The translations under genes and the position numbers were made by a program. 64,000 bases of DNA from Pseudomonas sp. URIL14HWK12:I12. GTDB lineage: Bacteria; Pseudomonadota; Gammaproteobacteria; Pseudomonadales; Pseudomonadaceae. The stretch is from the NCBI RefSeq assembly GCF_003097135.1, contig NZ_QEQL01000001.1, positions 620,001 through 684,000 of the forward strand, in the 5' to 3' direction. Positions within the stretch are counted from its first letter, which is position 1; each line of letters opens with the position of its first letter. Positions 36,637-46,010 of this stretch are shown here, one piece after another. The notes below the pieces were generated by a model. That model did no database searches, was not told where the DNA came from, and was given only the letters and a program-made list of their open reading frames with translations.

Positions 36637-36702
36637 GGAGCGTCCGTTCAGGCATGCAAAAGCCCCCACACTGGCCGCAGCCGGCGCCAATTGCAAGCTT
36701 GC

Positions 36703-36806
36703 ACCGGGGCCGGCGCTGCCCTACCCTGCCCGCGCCTGAGTCGGGAAGCCGGTTCGAATCCGGCGCGGTCGCGCCACTGTATTCGGCCTTGCCGAAAGCC
36801 AGACCC
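36703..36806 (+). promoter_or_regulatory. Second cobalamin riboswitch, upstream of btuF
   Basis: The leader shows GGGAAGCCGGTTCGAATCCGGC (36744-36764 region; GGGAAnCCGGTnnnAAnCCGG aptamer core) followed by the variant B12 box GCGCGGTCGCGCCACTGTA (36763-36781) and GCCAGACCCC, whose end can pair with GGGGC near 36706. It differs in sequence from the cobW riboswitch but has the same conserved order. It ends about 60 bases before the btuF start and should repress B12 uptake when adenosylcobalamin is abundant. Confidence 0.85.
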
Positions 36807-36867
36807 CGCACAGGCCTATCTTTTTTTCGAGCATCGGGGCGCGAAACCCCCAGCGGAGCTATCGAAC

Positions 36868-37866
36868 ATGCGTACCGTCCTGCCGGCGCTGGCCTGCACC
36901 CTGGCCCTGAGCGGCCCGGCGCTTGCCGCCCAAGCCTATCCGATTACCCTGAGCAACTGTGGCCATACCCTCACCTTTGCGGCCGCGCCTGCGCGGGTGG
37001 TGAGCATCGGCCAGGCCAGCACCGAGATCCTGCTGAGCCTGGGGCTTGCGCCTAGAATAGTGGGTACCGCGCTGTGGTTCGGCCCGCTGCCGCCGCCCAT
37101 CGAAGACGCCGCAAAGGGCATCCCGCGCCTGGCCGACAATGCCCCCAGCTTCGAGTCGGTGGTAGGCAAGGCACCTGAGCTGGTGACCGCCCAGTACACC
37201 TACAACATCGGCCCCAGCGGGGATGTTGCCACCTTCGAGCAGTTCCAGGGCCTTGGCATCCCCGCGTATGTGTCGCCCAGCGACTGCGACGGTAAAGCGG
37301 TGACCAGCACCTCCAATGGCGACGGCGCCCGCCAGGTTCCGTTCGACATGGCCTTGATCGACCGAGAAGTCACCGAGCTTGCACGCATCTTCAACGTGCC
37401 CGCCCAAGGCCAGGCTGTGCTCGACGCCCAACACCAGCGCCTCGCTCAGGCCGTGGCCCGCGCCCAGGCAGGCACCCAGCAGGCGTCGGTGGCGTTCTGG
37501 TTTTCCAGTGCACGCCTGGAAGGTGACGCCTGGGTCGCCGGCAACAGCGGTGTGCCGGGTTACATCGCCCGCACCCTGGGCCTGCGCAACGTGATCGACA
37601 GCGCCGATGAATGGCCCAATGTGAGCTGGGAGCAACTGGCCAAGCAAGACCCGGACTACCTGGTGATCACGCGCATGGACCGCCGCCGCTACCCGGCCGA
37701 CGATGTCGAAAAGAAGCTCGCTTTCCTGCGCAGCGACCCGGTGGCCTCGCAGCTCAAAGCCGTGCGCAACCAGCACGTCATCGTGGTCGACGCTCAGTCG
37801 CTGAACCCCTCGCTGCGAGTGACGGCTGCCTTGGAGGCGGTAGCCCAGGGCGTGGGCACCCCATGA
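36868..37866 (+). CDS. btuF: Cobalamin ABC transporter substrate-binding protein
   Basis: A 332-residue periplasmic binding protein of the BtuF/FepB class: Sec signal peptide (MRTVLPALACTLALSGPALAA), PARVVSIGQASTEILLSLGL, and a hinge helix and C-terminal lobe typical of class III binding proteins. Two paired Cys may form a disulphide. The upstream B12 riboswitch and the following permease and ATPase genes make vitamin B12 the expected ligand, although siderophore proteins share the fold. Overlaps btuC by 4 bases. Confidence 0.85.
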   Translation: MRTVLPALACTLALSGPALAAQAYPITLSNCGHTLTFAAAPARVVSIGQASTEILLSLGLAPRIVGTALWFGPLPPPIEDAAKGIPRLADNAPSFESVVGKAPELVTAQYTYNIGPSGDVATFEQFQGLGIPAYVSPSDCDGKAVTSTSNGDGARQVPFDMALIDREVTELARIFNVPAQGQAVLDAQHQRLAQAVARAQAGTQQASVAFWFSSARLEGDAWVAGNSGVPGYIARTLGLRNVIDSADEWPNVSWEQLAKQDPDYLVITRMDRRRYPADDVEKKLAFLRSDPVASQLKAVRNQHVIVVDAQSLNPSLRVTAALEAVAQGVGTP

Positions 37867-38876
37867 GGGTACCCGGCGTCGCCCTGATGCTGCTGGGCCT
37901 GGCAGCGCTACCGCTGAGCATGCTGCTGGCCGCCTCCATCGGCGAGCTGCCCGTGCCGCTGGTCACCACCGCCCAGGCGGTGCTCAACGGCCTGGGGCTG
38001 GGCCACTACGCGGTCACGCCTATCCAACAGGGAATCGTCTGGGACTACCGCGCCAGCCGCGCCGTGGTCGCCGCCTGCTGCGGGGCGGGCCTGGCGCTGT
38101 GCGGCACGTTGTTGCAGGCATTGCTGCGCAACGCGCTGGCCGAGCCCTACGTGCTGGGCATCAGCGCCGGCGCCTCCACGGGTGCCGTGCTGGTGATGCT
38201 GTTGGGCATCGGCGGTGGCGCACTGGGCTTGCCGCTGGGCGCCTTTCTCGGCGCCACCCTGGCGTTCGTGCTGGTACTGGCCCTGGCCGCGCGGCAGGGC
38301 AGCGGGCCCACTCGGATGATTCTCTCCGGGGTGGCCGGCGCACAATTGTTCAACGCGCTGACTGCCTACATCGTCTCCACCTCCGCCAACGCCGAACAGG
38401 CGCGCAGCGTGATGTTCTGGCTGCTCGGCAGCCTGAGCGGCGTGCGCTGGGGCGACGCCGGGCTGGCGTTGGCGGTGGTGGGCGTAGGCCTTGCGGTCAG
38501 CCTGCTGGCAGCGCGAGCCCTGGACGCCTTCACCTTCGGCGAAACCGCCGCAGCCAGCCTCGGCGTGCCGGTGCCGGCGGTGCGGCTGGTGCTGCTGGCG
38601 TGCACTGCACTGATTACCGCTGCCTTGGTGAGCATCGTCGGCGCGGTGGGCTTTGTCGGGCTGGTGATTCCACACGCTGCACGCTTGCTGGTAGGGCCGG
38701 GCCACACCCGGCTGGTACCGGCAGCGGCGCTGATCGGCGCGCATTTCGTGGTGCTGGCCGACATCGTCTCACGGGTGCTGATCCCTCAGCAGGTCCTGCC
38801 CATCGGCGTGGTCACTGCCCTGGTGGGGGCGCCGGCTTTCGCCTGGCTGCTGCAGCGCGAAGGGCGAAGCCGGTGA
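37863..38876 (+). CDS. btuC: Cobalamin ABC transporter permease
   Basis: A 337-residue FecCD/BtuC-family permease with about ten transmembrane helices and the family motifs RASRAVVAACCGAGLALCGTLLQ, NALAEPYVLGISAGAS, and GAVGFVGLVIPHAARLLVGPGH near the coupling helix. The ATG lies within the btuF stop (ATGA) and the stop overlaps the btuD GTG, so btuF, btuC and btuD are coupled. Confidence 0.92.
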   Translation: MRVPGVALMLLGLAALPLSMLLAASIGELPVPLVTTAQAVLNGLGLGHYAVTPIQQGIVWDYRASRAVVAACCGAGLALCGTLLQALLRNALAEPYVLGISAGASTGAVLVMLLGIGGGALGLPLGAFLGATLAFVLVLALAARQGSGPTRMILSGVAGAQLFNALTAYIVSTSANAEQARSVMFWLLGSLSGVRWGDAGLALAVVGVGLAVSLLAARALDAFTFGETAAASLGVPVPAVRLVLLACTALITAALVSIVGAVGFVGLVIPHAARLLVGPGHTRLVPAAALIGAHFVVLADIVSRVLIPQQVLPIGVVTALVGAPAFAWLLQREGRSR

Positions 38877-39649
38877 GCCTGCGCGCCGAAGCGCTGCATT
38901 GGCGCCTGGGCGGGCATGCCCTGCTGGCTGGCGTAAGCCTGCAGGTGCCCATCGGCGGTGTGCTGGGCCTGATCGGGCCCAATGGGTCGGGCAAGTCTTC
39001 CTTGCTGCGCCTGCTCGCTGGCCTGGCCAGGCCCGACGCGGGGCAAGTCTGGCTGGACGAGCGCAGCCTGGGGCAATGGCGCCGCCGGCCGCTGGCTCGG
39101 CGAATCGCCCTGGTCGAGCAGCACGCCAGCACCGAGGCGGATATCCGGGTGGAGGATGTTGTGCGCTTGGGCCGTACGCCCCATCGGGCACTGCTGGCCG
39201 GCGCATCGGCCGAAGACGAACAGGCCGTTTCGGCAGCGTTGGAACGGGTGGGGATGCAAAGCCGCCGCCTGCAAGCGTGGCACAGTTTGTCCGGTGGTGA
39301 ACGCCAGCGGGTGCAGATCGCCCGGGCGCTGGCGCAACAGCCCAGTGAGCTGCTGTTGGACGAGCCCACCAACCACCTGGACATCCAGCACCAGCTCGAA
39401 TTGCTGACGCTGGTGCGCCAGTTGCCATTGACGTGCGTGGTCGCGCTGCACGACCTGAACCTGGCAGCGCGCTTCTGCGACCAACTGGCACTGCTGCACC
39501 AGGGCACGCTGGTCGCTCAGGGCAGCCCGGCCGATGTGCTGACCCCCGAGCGGCTAAGGCGGGTGTATGGAGTACGGGCGCATGTCGAGACCTCAGCCGC
39601 CACAGGCCACCTGCGCATTGAATACCTGAGCGCCGATCAGAATCCCTGA
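38873..39649 (+). CDS. btuD: Cobalamin ABC transporter ATPase
   Basis: A 258-residue ABC ATPase: Walker A GPNGSGKSS, Q-loop region VEQH, signature LSGGERQRV, Walker B LLLDEPTNHLD and switch His in VALHDLNLA. The start is GTG at 38873, chosen because it overlaps the btuC stop and is followed at once by the domain; longer frames upstream lie inside btuC. The C-terminus overlaps the convergent lipoprotein gene by 13 bases. It energises B12 uptake at the inner membrane. Confidence 0.92.
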   Translation: MSLRAEALHWRLGGHALLAGVSLQVPIGGVLGLIGPNGSGKSSLLRLLAGLARPDAGQVWLDERSLGQWRRRPLARRIALVEQHASTEADIRVEDVVRLGRTPHRALLAGASAEDEQAVSAALERVGMQSRRLQAWHSLSGGERQRVQIARALAQQPSELLLDEPTNHLDIQHQLELLTLVRQLPLTCVVALHDLNLAARFCDQLALLHQGTLVAQGSPADVLTPERLRRVYGVRAHVETSAATGHLRIEYLSADQNP

Positions 39650-40254
39650 CTCACGCTCACCCCGTGGTTAAGCGAAAAACGCGGGTCGATCAGGCGCAGG
39701 CCTTTCTCGCCTTTGATCGTGGCAACCGTCACGTGATAGGTGTGGACTTTCTGCGTGAAGACGTCAGGGTCGCGGCTCAGCTGTTTGACCGAAGGGGCCT
39801 TGGCCCAGTCCGCTACCGGCTTCTGGCGAATGTCCAGGGTCACGTCCCAGGCTTGGTCCACCGCCGGCCCCTGCTGGCCCTTGGCCTCAGAAATATCCTT
39901 GATTTCAGCGATCTCGAAGCCGTCTGCGTAACAGAAGCCCTGCACCCCCACCTGATGGGCAGCGCGGCCAGCGTCGGTGAGGTCGTAGCTGGCGCCCGAC
40001 TTCGTCAGCAGGCCTGCCGACACCAGGGCATCGAAGGCGGGGGCATTGCCGCTGGCAGGACCTGGGCCGGAGAAGCTTTCGCTGAGGGTCACCGGGAAGG
40101 TCTTGAACATCGGCGCGGTCACACAGGCAGCCCCATCGAGTTGAGAGGCCAACGCCGCTTGAATGTCGGCGTCGGAGGGTTTGTCGGTGCAGCCGGCGAG
40201 CGTGATGAGCGCGCCGCCCAGCACGGCCAGGCGGGCGAATACGGTAAAGCGCAT
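39637..40254 (-). CDS. Putative lipoprotein of unknown function
   Basis: A 205-residue protein with a lipoprotein signal (MRFTVFARLAVLGGALITLAGC, lipobox LAGC). The mature chain begins TDKPSDADIQAALASQL and contains two Trp-rich strands (AWDVTLDIRQKPVADW) and a TYHVTVATIKGEKGLRLID segment, but no domain I recognise. GGGAGACC precedes the ATG. It sits tail-to-tail with btuD. Confidence 0.72.
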   Translation of the reverse strand: MRFTVFARLAVLGGALITLAGCTDKPSDADIQAALASQLDGAACVTAPMFKTFPVTLSESFSGPGPASGNAPAFDALVSAGLLTKSGASYDLTDAGRAAHQVGVQGFCYADGFEIAEIKDISEAKGQQGPAVDQAWDVTLDIRQKPVADWAKAPSVKQLSRDPDVFTQKVHTYHVTVATIKGEKGLRLIDPRFSLNHGVSVSQGF

Positions 40255-40353
40255 GGGGTCTCCCTGAACAATGAAGTGAGCGGGCCTTGCGACCGCCCAG
40301 GCCACTGCAAAGTTCCCGGCCAACGCAGCGGGCCTGCGCTGGCCGGGCACGCT

Positions 40354-40698
40354 TCACCGGTGGGCTTGCTGGCTGTCGCCAGGGGCTTGTTGGCGATCGT
40401 TTCTGCCATAGGTGCGCAGCGCTTGGGCAATACAAAGCTGATAGTCGGCCAGCACCCGCCCACGGCCTGCCGATTGCGCGGCCCGATGTGCCTCCAGGTT
40501 GCGCCACTGCGCAACGGCTTCTTCATCTTCCCAGAAGGATAAAGACAGCACCTTGCCCGGGTCGGCCAGGCTCTGAAAACGCTCGATGGAGATGAACCCT
40601 TCGATGCCCGCCAGCAAAGGCCTGAGCTCAGCTGCCAGGTCGAGGTAACGGTCGTATTGGCCCTCAGCCGGCCACGCCTGGAAGATGACAGCGATCAT
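40354..40698 (-). CDS. ABM-domain (antibiotic biosynthesis monooxygenase-like) protein
   Basis: A 114-residue protein with the ferredoxin-like ABM fold: MIAVIFQAWPAEGQYDRYLDLAAELRPLLAGIEGFISIERFQSL..., then VLSLSFWEDEEAVAQWRNLEAHRAAQ. Small proteins of this fold act as cofactor-free monooxygenases or as heme-degrading or accessory proteins. It overlaps the P450 gene by ATGA (40695-40698), so it is likely made together with it and may act on the same compound. Function is inferred only from fold and context. Confidence 0.75.
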   Translation of the reverse strand: MIAVIFQAWPAEGQYDRYLDLAAELRPLLAGIEGFISIERFQSLADPGKVLSLSFWEDEEAVAQWRNLEAHRAAQSAGRGRVLADYQLCIAQALRTYGRNDRQQAPGDSQQAHR

Positions 40699-41852
40699 GC
40701 CCGATCCCCCACGGCCTGCTGAAACCGCGGAATGCGGGCATTCAACGATGGCCAATAGTCCCAACCCAGTGACGGGGTCGTCGGCCCGCCCTGGTGCAGC
40801 CAGAGCGATACCGCCTGGGCCGAGATGAGCAAGGCCAGTGCCTGGCCGGGGCATTGGTGCCTCCCCCCACCGAAACTGAAGCTGCGCCGTTGCAGCCGGT
40901 GAAGCATGAATCGATCAGGGCTGATGTTCACGTTGGCATCCCGGTTGGCCGAGGCGAGCAGCAACACGATTGCATCGCCAGCCTCGAGCACCTGCCCGTG
41001 CACCGTGCAGCGCCTGGCGACGAACCGGCGGGTGTTCTGTACCGGCGCATCGTGGCGGGCGACCTCAGCCACCCAGTCGGCGATCAAGGCAGGGCTGCTG
41101 CGCAGCGAGTCGACGAGTTGCGGCGCCCGATGCAGCGCCACCAGCGCGTTGCCGATGAGCGCCGCGGTCGCCTCGCACGTTTGCGACATCAGGCCGATGA
41201 GGTTGGCGACCAAGGCCTGCTGGCCCTGGCGGCCCGCTTCATCGCAACCCTGGCGCACCAGATTCACCAATTCGCTGGCATAGCCCGCCTGGCCCCACAA
41301 GGCCCCCACTCTCTCGTTGAGCTCAGCTGCGGCCTGGTCAGCCAGGCACAGCGCGGTGGCATCGCTAAGCGGCGACAGGCAGGCGACGAACGCTCGCACC
41401 CGCCCCGCGATGTCTTGCAGCTCGTTATCGGGGAAGCCGATCAGCGCCGCCACTGTGCTCACTGGCAATGTGAACATCAGCGCATCCAGGTTCTGTGAAA
41501 GGTCGCCCAGCCCTTTCGCAGCCCGGGCCACCGCCTGGCTGACCGCTTCGGCAGGTATTGCCGCGAGCGCTGGCGCAATCGCCGCCCTGGGGCACGAGTG
41601 TGGCGGGCCTTCGTTCATGCGCATCAGGTGCCGGAAGATCTCGCCCGCCGGCCCCTGCCCCAGGGCGGCCGGCACCGGCTCGCCCAGCGGCCGCACCACG
41701 CACGCCGGGTGCTCCAGCACAGCCTGGATCGTTCGAGCATCGCTGGCGATCCAGGCGTTCACGTGGGCATCGAAATACAACCCAGGCCGAGCGCGCAGTT
41801 GGGCATAGAACGGATAAGGGTCCGCCTGGGTAACAGCTTGCAAAGGTGTCAT
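40695..41852 (-). CDS. Cytochrome P450 with atypical I-helix
   Basis: A 385-residue bacterial P450. The heme-binding loop is FSFGGGRHQCPGQALAL (Cys thiolate ligand) and the K-helix ExxR is EVAR. The I-helix, normally (A/G)GxET(T/S), reads QTCEATAALIGNAL here: the acid Glu is kept but the conserved oxygen-activating Thr is Ala. Similar replacements occur in P450s that rely on a substrate hydroxyl (EryF). No ferredoxin or reductase gene is nearby. It is coupled to the ABM gene and divergent, 74 bases away, from an ArsR-type regulator. Substrate unknown. Confidence 0.9.
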   Translation of the reverse strand: MTPLQAVTQADPYPFYAQLRARPGLYFDAHVNAWIASDARTIQAVLEHPACVVRPLGEPVPAALGQGPAGEIFRHLMRMNEGPPHSCPRAAIAPALAAIPAEAVSQAVARAAKGLGDLSQNLDALMFTLPVSTVAALIGFPDNELQDIAGRVRAFVACLSPLSDATALCLADQAAAELNERVGALWGQAGYASELVNLVRQGCDEAGRQGQQALVANLIGLMSQTCEATAALIGNALVALHRAPQLVDSLRSSPALIADWVAEVARHDAPVQNTRRFVARRCTVHGQVLEAGDAIVLLLASANRDANVNISPDRFMLHRLQRRSFSFGGGRHQCPGQALALLISAQAVSLWLHQGGPTTPSLGWDYWPSLNARIPRFQQAVGDRA

Positions 41853-41926
41853 GGCACGCGTCCTTTTGATCGAGAACGGCTACTATGGAACACCTGCCTT
41901 GCGCACGATTCGCTCTGGAACGAACC

Positions 41927-42679
41927 ATGGATGCGTCACACCACGAAACCGCCCTGGCCCGCGTGGCCGGTGCCATCGCAGAACCCGCCAGAACCCGAAT
42001 GCTGTGCTCGTTGATGGATGGCCATGCGCGAACCAGTACGGAATTGGCCGTTATCGCCGACGTGAGCGCCTCCACCGCCAGTGCGCATTTGGCCAGGTTG
42101 CACGAAGATCGGCTGGTCAAACGCCACACCCAAGGCCGCCACCGGTATTTCAGCCTTCAGAACCAGGAAGTGGCCCAGGCACTCGAAGCGCTCATGGTAG
42201 TGAGCGAGAGCACCCCGTTCGTATCGGCAACCCCGGCCCGGCTGCGCCTGGCCCGGACGTGCTACGACCACATGGCAGGTACCCTGGCCGTCGCGCTGCA
42301 TGATCATTTTGTGGCGGCAGGCTGGTTGCAGCTATCAGCTGACGACGCTCGCATTTACCAATTAACTAGCGCTGGCGAGCTGGGCATGAAACGCCTGGGC
42401 GTTGATCTTGCGTGGGCGCATTCGCAGCGCCGAAGTTTCGCCTGCGCCTGCCTGGACTGGAGCATGCGCCGCCCCCACCTTGCCGGCGCATTGGGTGCGG
42501 CCCTGCTGCGGGCAGCGTTGGCTCAGCAGTGGGTCAGTCAAGACCTGGACAGCCGCGCGTTGGCACTGACACCCAAGGGGCGCAGCGCCCTGGAACTGCG
42601 ATTAGGGTTGAAACTGCAGGAACCAACCGCCCCGCCTAGCTCGCCACGCCCAACTGCTGATCGAACCATGCCCGCATGA
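41927..42679 (+). CDS. ArsR-family winged-helix regulator with C-terminal extension
   Basis: A 250-residue regulator. Residues 5-90 are an ArsR-type winged helix (ARTRMLCSLMDGHARTSTELAVIADVSASTASAHLARLHEDRLVKRHTQGRHRYFSL). The long C-terminal half includes a second duplicated helical region (SACLDWSMRRPHLAGALGAALL) and no Cys metal-site pair, so it is probably not a metal sensor. ATG 41927 is used; ATG 41885 is in frame. It is divergent from the P450/ABM pair and overlaps the convergent crtE by 44 bases. It may control the P450 genes; this is inference from orientation. Confidence 0.82.
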   Translation: MDASHHETALARVAGAIAEPARTRMLCSLMDGHARTSTELAVIADVSASTASAHLARLHEDRLVKRHTQGRHRYFSLQNQEVAQALEALMVVSESTPFVSATPARLRLARTCYDHMAGTLAVALHDHFVAAGWLQLSADDARIYQLTSAGELGMKRLGVDLAWAHSQRRSFACACLDWSMRRPHLAGALGAALLRAALAQQWVSQDLDSRALALTPKGRSALELRLGLKLQEPTAPPSSPRPTADRTMPA

Positions 42680-43520
42680 ATCGCCGCGTGGCCACCCCCT
42701 GGCCACAGGCGCACGCCAAGTGATCGTCGGCCGTGCGCAAATGCGCCTGAAGGCGCTGGCGCACACCTTCGACCCCCAGCAGGGCCACCAGGGTCGACTT
42801 GCCCAGGTCTTGATGGGCGTCCTTGCCGTGGTCGGCGCTGCCGTCGGCCAGGTCATCGAGCAGTTGAAACGCATGGCCCAGTTCCGTGGCGAACCCTGCC
42901 AGTGACTGGCGCGTTGCAGCGCACGCATCGGACGCGATCGCTGCCAGCTGCAGCGTCGCGCTGAACAGCACACCGGTTTTCAATTCATTGGTGCGCGCGA
43001 TGGCGTCTTCCCCGCGCGCCGCCGCCCCGCCGCGCAGGTCCTGGAACTGGCCCTGCACCAAGCCCTGCAAACCCACCGTGGCCGACAGCTGAGCTACAGC
43101 TTCGACCCGAGCACTGTCACTGAGCCCGGGCGCTGCTGCAATTACGCCAAATGCACGGCTCAACAAACCGATGGCGGCAAGGATGGCAACATCCTCCCCG
43201 AACTGCCGATGCAGGGTTGGGCGCCCGCGGCGCAGGCTGGCGTTATCCATGCACGGCAGGTCGTCCAGTGCCAGCGAGGCGGCGTGGACCATCTCGACGG
43301 CACAGGCCAGGTCCAGCACCGCAGGGTTGTCACACCCCAAGTCGCGTGCAATAAGCATCAGCAGTACAGGGCGGATCCGCTTGCCGGGCGCCAGTGCGCC
43401 TTCACGGCTGGCGGCAGTTACCAAGTCTCGCTCGCCACCTGCCGGGAGCAGTTGATCCAGGCGCGTTTGCACCGCCTCGCGTATCGCCAGCAGCTCGCTG
43501 GCCTGGCCCATTGCATTCAT
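42636..43520 (-). CDS. crtE: Geranylgeranyl diphosphate synthase
   Basis: A 294-residue all-trans polyprenyl synthase. The first Asp-rich motif is DDLPCMD with GKRIRP before and RRGRPTLH after it; the second is DDLADGSAD; KTGVLF follows the FQDL motif. It makes GGPP from FPP and IPP, the first committed carotenoid substrate. The ATG at 43520 follows AGGGAAAG. It is transcribed away from idi-crtXYIB, sharing a 175-base divergent promoter region. The chain-length role is inferred from the cluster; an IspA-like FPP synthase has similar motifs. Confidence 0.9.
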   Translation of the reverse strand: MNAMGQASELLAIREAVQTRLDQLLPAGGERDLVTAASREGALAPGKRIRPVLLMLIARDLGCDNPAVLDLACAVEMVHAASLALDDLPCMDNASLRRGRPTLHRQFGEDVAILAAIGLLSRAFGVIAAAPGLSDSARVEAVAQLSATVGLQGLVQGQFQDLRGGAAARGEDAIARTNELKTGVLFSATLQLAAIASDACAATRQSLAGFATELGHAFQLLDDLADGSADHGKDAHQDLGKSTLVALLGVEGVRQRLQAHLRTADDHLACACGQGVATRRFMRAWFDQQLGVAS

Positions 43521-43695
43521 CGATCTTTCCCTGCTCGGTGGTGGCGGCTCTGCACGCATGAAAAAACACGCGAAGCGGCGGAACGCCTGCGTCGCGCGGT
43601 TGCCATAGGCTCATGCGCCTTATACGAAGCTTTAGTTCAAGCCTCGCGTTGTACAACTGACCACTGCTAAGCACGGAATACTCCCCGGAGCCTCG
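43521..43695. promoter_or_regulatory. Divergent crtE / idi promoter region with palindrome
   Basis: The region between the two divergent crt units. It contains a perfect 10-base palindrome GTTGTACAAC (43648-43657), a candidate operator, 39 bases before the idi start codon. A possible sigma-70 promoter toward idi is TTGCCA (43600-43605) and TATACG (43621-43626), but the 15-base spacer is short. The assignment of either is tentative. Confidence 0.4.
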
Positions 43696-44739
43696 ATGAA
43701 GGATGTCGACCTGGTTCACCGCAAGAACGATCACCTGGATGTGGTGCTAGACACCGCCAGTGCGAAGGCCCCGATTGGCAATGGTTTCGCACGCTGGCGC
43801 TTTGAGCACTGCGCATTGCCGGAGCTCGACCTCGACGCCATCGACCTTGACACCGCCTGGCTGGGCTACCGCCTGCGCGCGCCGCTATTGATCAGCTCCA
43901 TGACGGGCGGGGCCAGCCGGGCCCGTGACATCAACCGCCACTTGGCAGAGGCGGCCGAGCATCTAGGCCTTGCCATGGGTGTGGGCTCGCAACGCGTGGC
44001 GCTGGAAGCCGGTATGGACTGGGGCCTGACCCGGGAGCTGCGCCAGCGCGCGCCGAGTGTGCCACTGCTGGCCAACCTGGGAGGCGCGCAGGTGCGGGGC
44101 GAGAAAGGGCTCGATTACGCCCGGCGGGCGGTGGACATGATCGCCGCCGACGCCTTGATCGTGCACCTCAATCCACTGCAAGAGGCGGTACAGACCGGTG
44201 GCGATCGTGACTGGCGTGGGGTGCTCGGCAGCATCGAACAGTTGGTCAAGGCCTTGCCAGTGCCCGTCGTGATCAAGGAGGTGGGCGCTGGCATCAGTGC
44301 CGCGGTGGCCCTGCGCCTGGCACAAGTGGGGGTGCAGATGATCGACGTGGCCGGGGCGGGAGGCACTTCCTGGGCGGCGGTGGAAGGCGCGCGTACGCCG
44401 CAGCGCCGGGCCCGCCAGTTGGCTCAGGCCTTCGCCGGCTGGGGCATCCCGACGGCCGAGGCGTTGGTACAGGTGCGCCAGGCTCTGCCGAACATGCCGC
44501 TGGTGGCGTCAGGTGGCATTCGCGACGGGCTGGAGGTGGCCAAAGCCTTGCGCCTGGGCGCCGACCTGGTCGGCCAGGCGGCCGCGGTGCTGGCCAGTGC
44601 GACGCAGTCCAGCGAGGCTGTGGTAGAACACTTCGAAGATGTGATCGCGCAGCTGAAGGTAGCCTGTTTCTGCACAGGTAGCGCCAACCTCGCCGACCTC
44701 AAGCGCGCCACCCTTCATTACGGCGAGCAGCCGGCATGA
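43696..44739 (+). CDS. fni: Isopentenyl-diphosphate delta-isomerase, type 2
   Basis: A 347-residue FMN- and NADPH-dependent type 2 IDI (Fni). Family motifs include [10 protein letters not shown] near the N-terminus, [53 protein letters not shown] and [23 protein letters not shown] (FMN phosphate site). It equilibrates IPP and DMAPP to feed the carotenoid pathway. First gene of the coupled plus-strand unit; its stop overlaps crtX by ATGA. Confidence 0.94.
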   Translation: MKDVDLVHRKNDHLDVVLDTASAKAPIGNGFARWRFEHCALPELDLDAIDLDTAWLGYRLRAPLLISSMTGGASRARDINRHLAEAAEHLGLAMGVGSQRVALEAGMDWGLTRELRQRAPSVPLLANLGGAQVRGEKGLDYARRAVDMIAADALIVHLNPLQEAVQTGGDRDWRGVLGSIEQLVKALPVPVVIKEVGAGISAAVALRLAQVGVQMIDVAGAGGTSWAAVEGARTPQRRARQLAQAFAGWGIPTAEALVQVRQALPNMPLVASGGIRDGLEVAKALRLGADLVGQAAAVLASATQSSEAVVEHFEDVIAQLKVACFCTGSANLADLKRATLHYGEQPA

Positions 44740-46010
44740 GCCACTTTGCCGTGATCGCACCGCCCTTGTTCAGCCATTTCCGGGCGCTGCAGGCATTGGC
44801 CGGCGCGCTGATCGATCGTGGCCACCGCGTCACCTTCGTGCATCAGTTCGAAGCGGCCAGCCTGCTCAATGATTCGCGCGTAGGCTTCCAGCCCGTCGGT
44901 ATCCACACCCACCCGGCCGGCACCCTGGCGCGCAGCCTGCGCCATGCCGCCAACCCCGCAGGGCTGGCAATCCGCCGGGTCATCGCAGACCTGGCCCGCA
45001 CTACCGACATGCTGTGCCGCGAACTGCCAGAAGCCCTTGATGCCCTCCAGGTCGACGCGCTGATCTGCGATCAGATGGAGGCCGCCGGCGGGCTGGTAGC
45101 CGAAGCGCTGGGCCTGCCGTTCGTGTCGGTCGCCTGTGCCTTGCCGGTGAACCGTGAGCCGGGCCTGCCACTGCCGGTGATGCCCTTCGCTTATGAGCAC
45201 AACGACAGGGCTCGGCACATGTACGCCACCAGTGAGCGCGTCTACGACTGGCTGATGCGAGACCATGGCCGGGTGATCGCCAAACACGCCCGGGCCTTTG
45301 GCCTGCCGGGTCGAGACAGCCTGCACCAGTGCTTGTCGCCGCTGGCACAGATCAGCCAAACGCTGCCAGCATTGGATTTTCCACGCACCGCCCTGCCCGC
45401 CTGGTTCCACGCGGTCGGGCCGCTGCGCCCGCCGGCGGTCGCCCGGCCCAGCAGTGTGGCATGGCCGGTGGACCCCGCACGGCCCTTCGTGTTTGCCTCG
45501 CTGGGTACCTTGCAGGGGCAGCGCTATGGGTTGTTCCGCACCTTGGCCAAGGCCTGCAAAGCAGTGGATGCGCAACTGCTCGTGGCCCACTGCGGCGGCC
45601 TGGACCCTGCACAGTCGCAAGCGTTGCAGCGCCACGGGGCTACCTGGGTCACCGACTTCGCCGACCAGCCCCAGGCCCTTGCGCAGGCTCAGGCCGTGAT
45701 CACTCACGGCGGCCTGAACACCGTGATGGACGCCATCGTGGCTGCCACCCCGATCCTGGCCGTGCCCATTGCATTCGACCAGCCGGGCGTGGCGGCAAGG
45801 GTGGCCTGGGCAGGCGTTGGCCGGCGTGCATCCCGGCACAGCCGCAGCGCGGTGATTGCCGGGCACCTGCGCGCCTTGCTCGAGTCGCCAGACTATGCCC
45901 AACGCCAGCGGGCCCTGGCCCCGGCGCTGCTGGCCGCCGGAGGCACGCAGCGCGCGGTGCATATCGTCGAGCAGGCGGTTCAAGCCAAACGCCCGGTGCT
46001 GGCGGCATGA
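44736..46010 (+). CDS. crtX: Zeaxanthin glucosyltransferase
   Basis: A 424-residue GT1-family glycosyltransferase. The acceptor N-terminal domain begins [30 protein letters not shown]; the sugar-nucleotide signature is [34 protein letters not shown]. It glucosylates the hydroxyls of zeaxanthin using UDP-glucose, which GalU makes. Coupled by ATGA overlaps to both idi and crtY. Confidence 0.92.
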   Translation: MSHFAVIAPPLFSHFRALQALAGALIDRGHRVTFVHQFEAASLLNDSRVGFQPVGIHTHPAGTLARSLRHAANPAGLAIRRVIADLARTTDMLCRELPEALDALQVDALICDQMEAAGGLVAEALGLPFVSVACALPVNREPGLPLPVMPFAYEHNDRARHMYATSERVYDWLMRDHGRVIAKHARAFGLPGRDSLHQCLSPLAQISQTLPALDFPRTALPAWFHAVGPLRPPAVARPSSVAWPVDPARPFVFASLGTLQGQRYGLFRTLAKACKAVDAQLLVAHCGGLDPAQSQALQRHGATWVTDFADQPQALAQAQAVITHGGLNTVMDAIVAATPILAVPIAFDQPGVAARVAWAGVGRRASRHSRSAVIAGHLRALLESPDYAQRQRALAPALLAAGGTQRAVHIVEQAVQAKRPVLAA

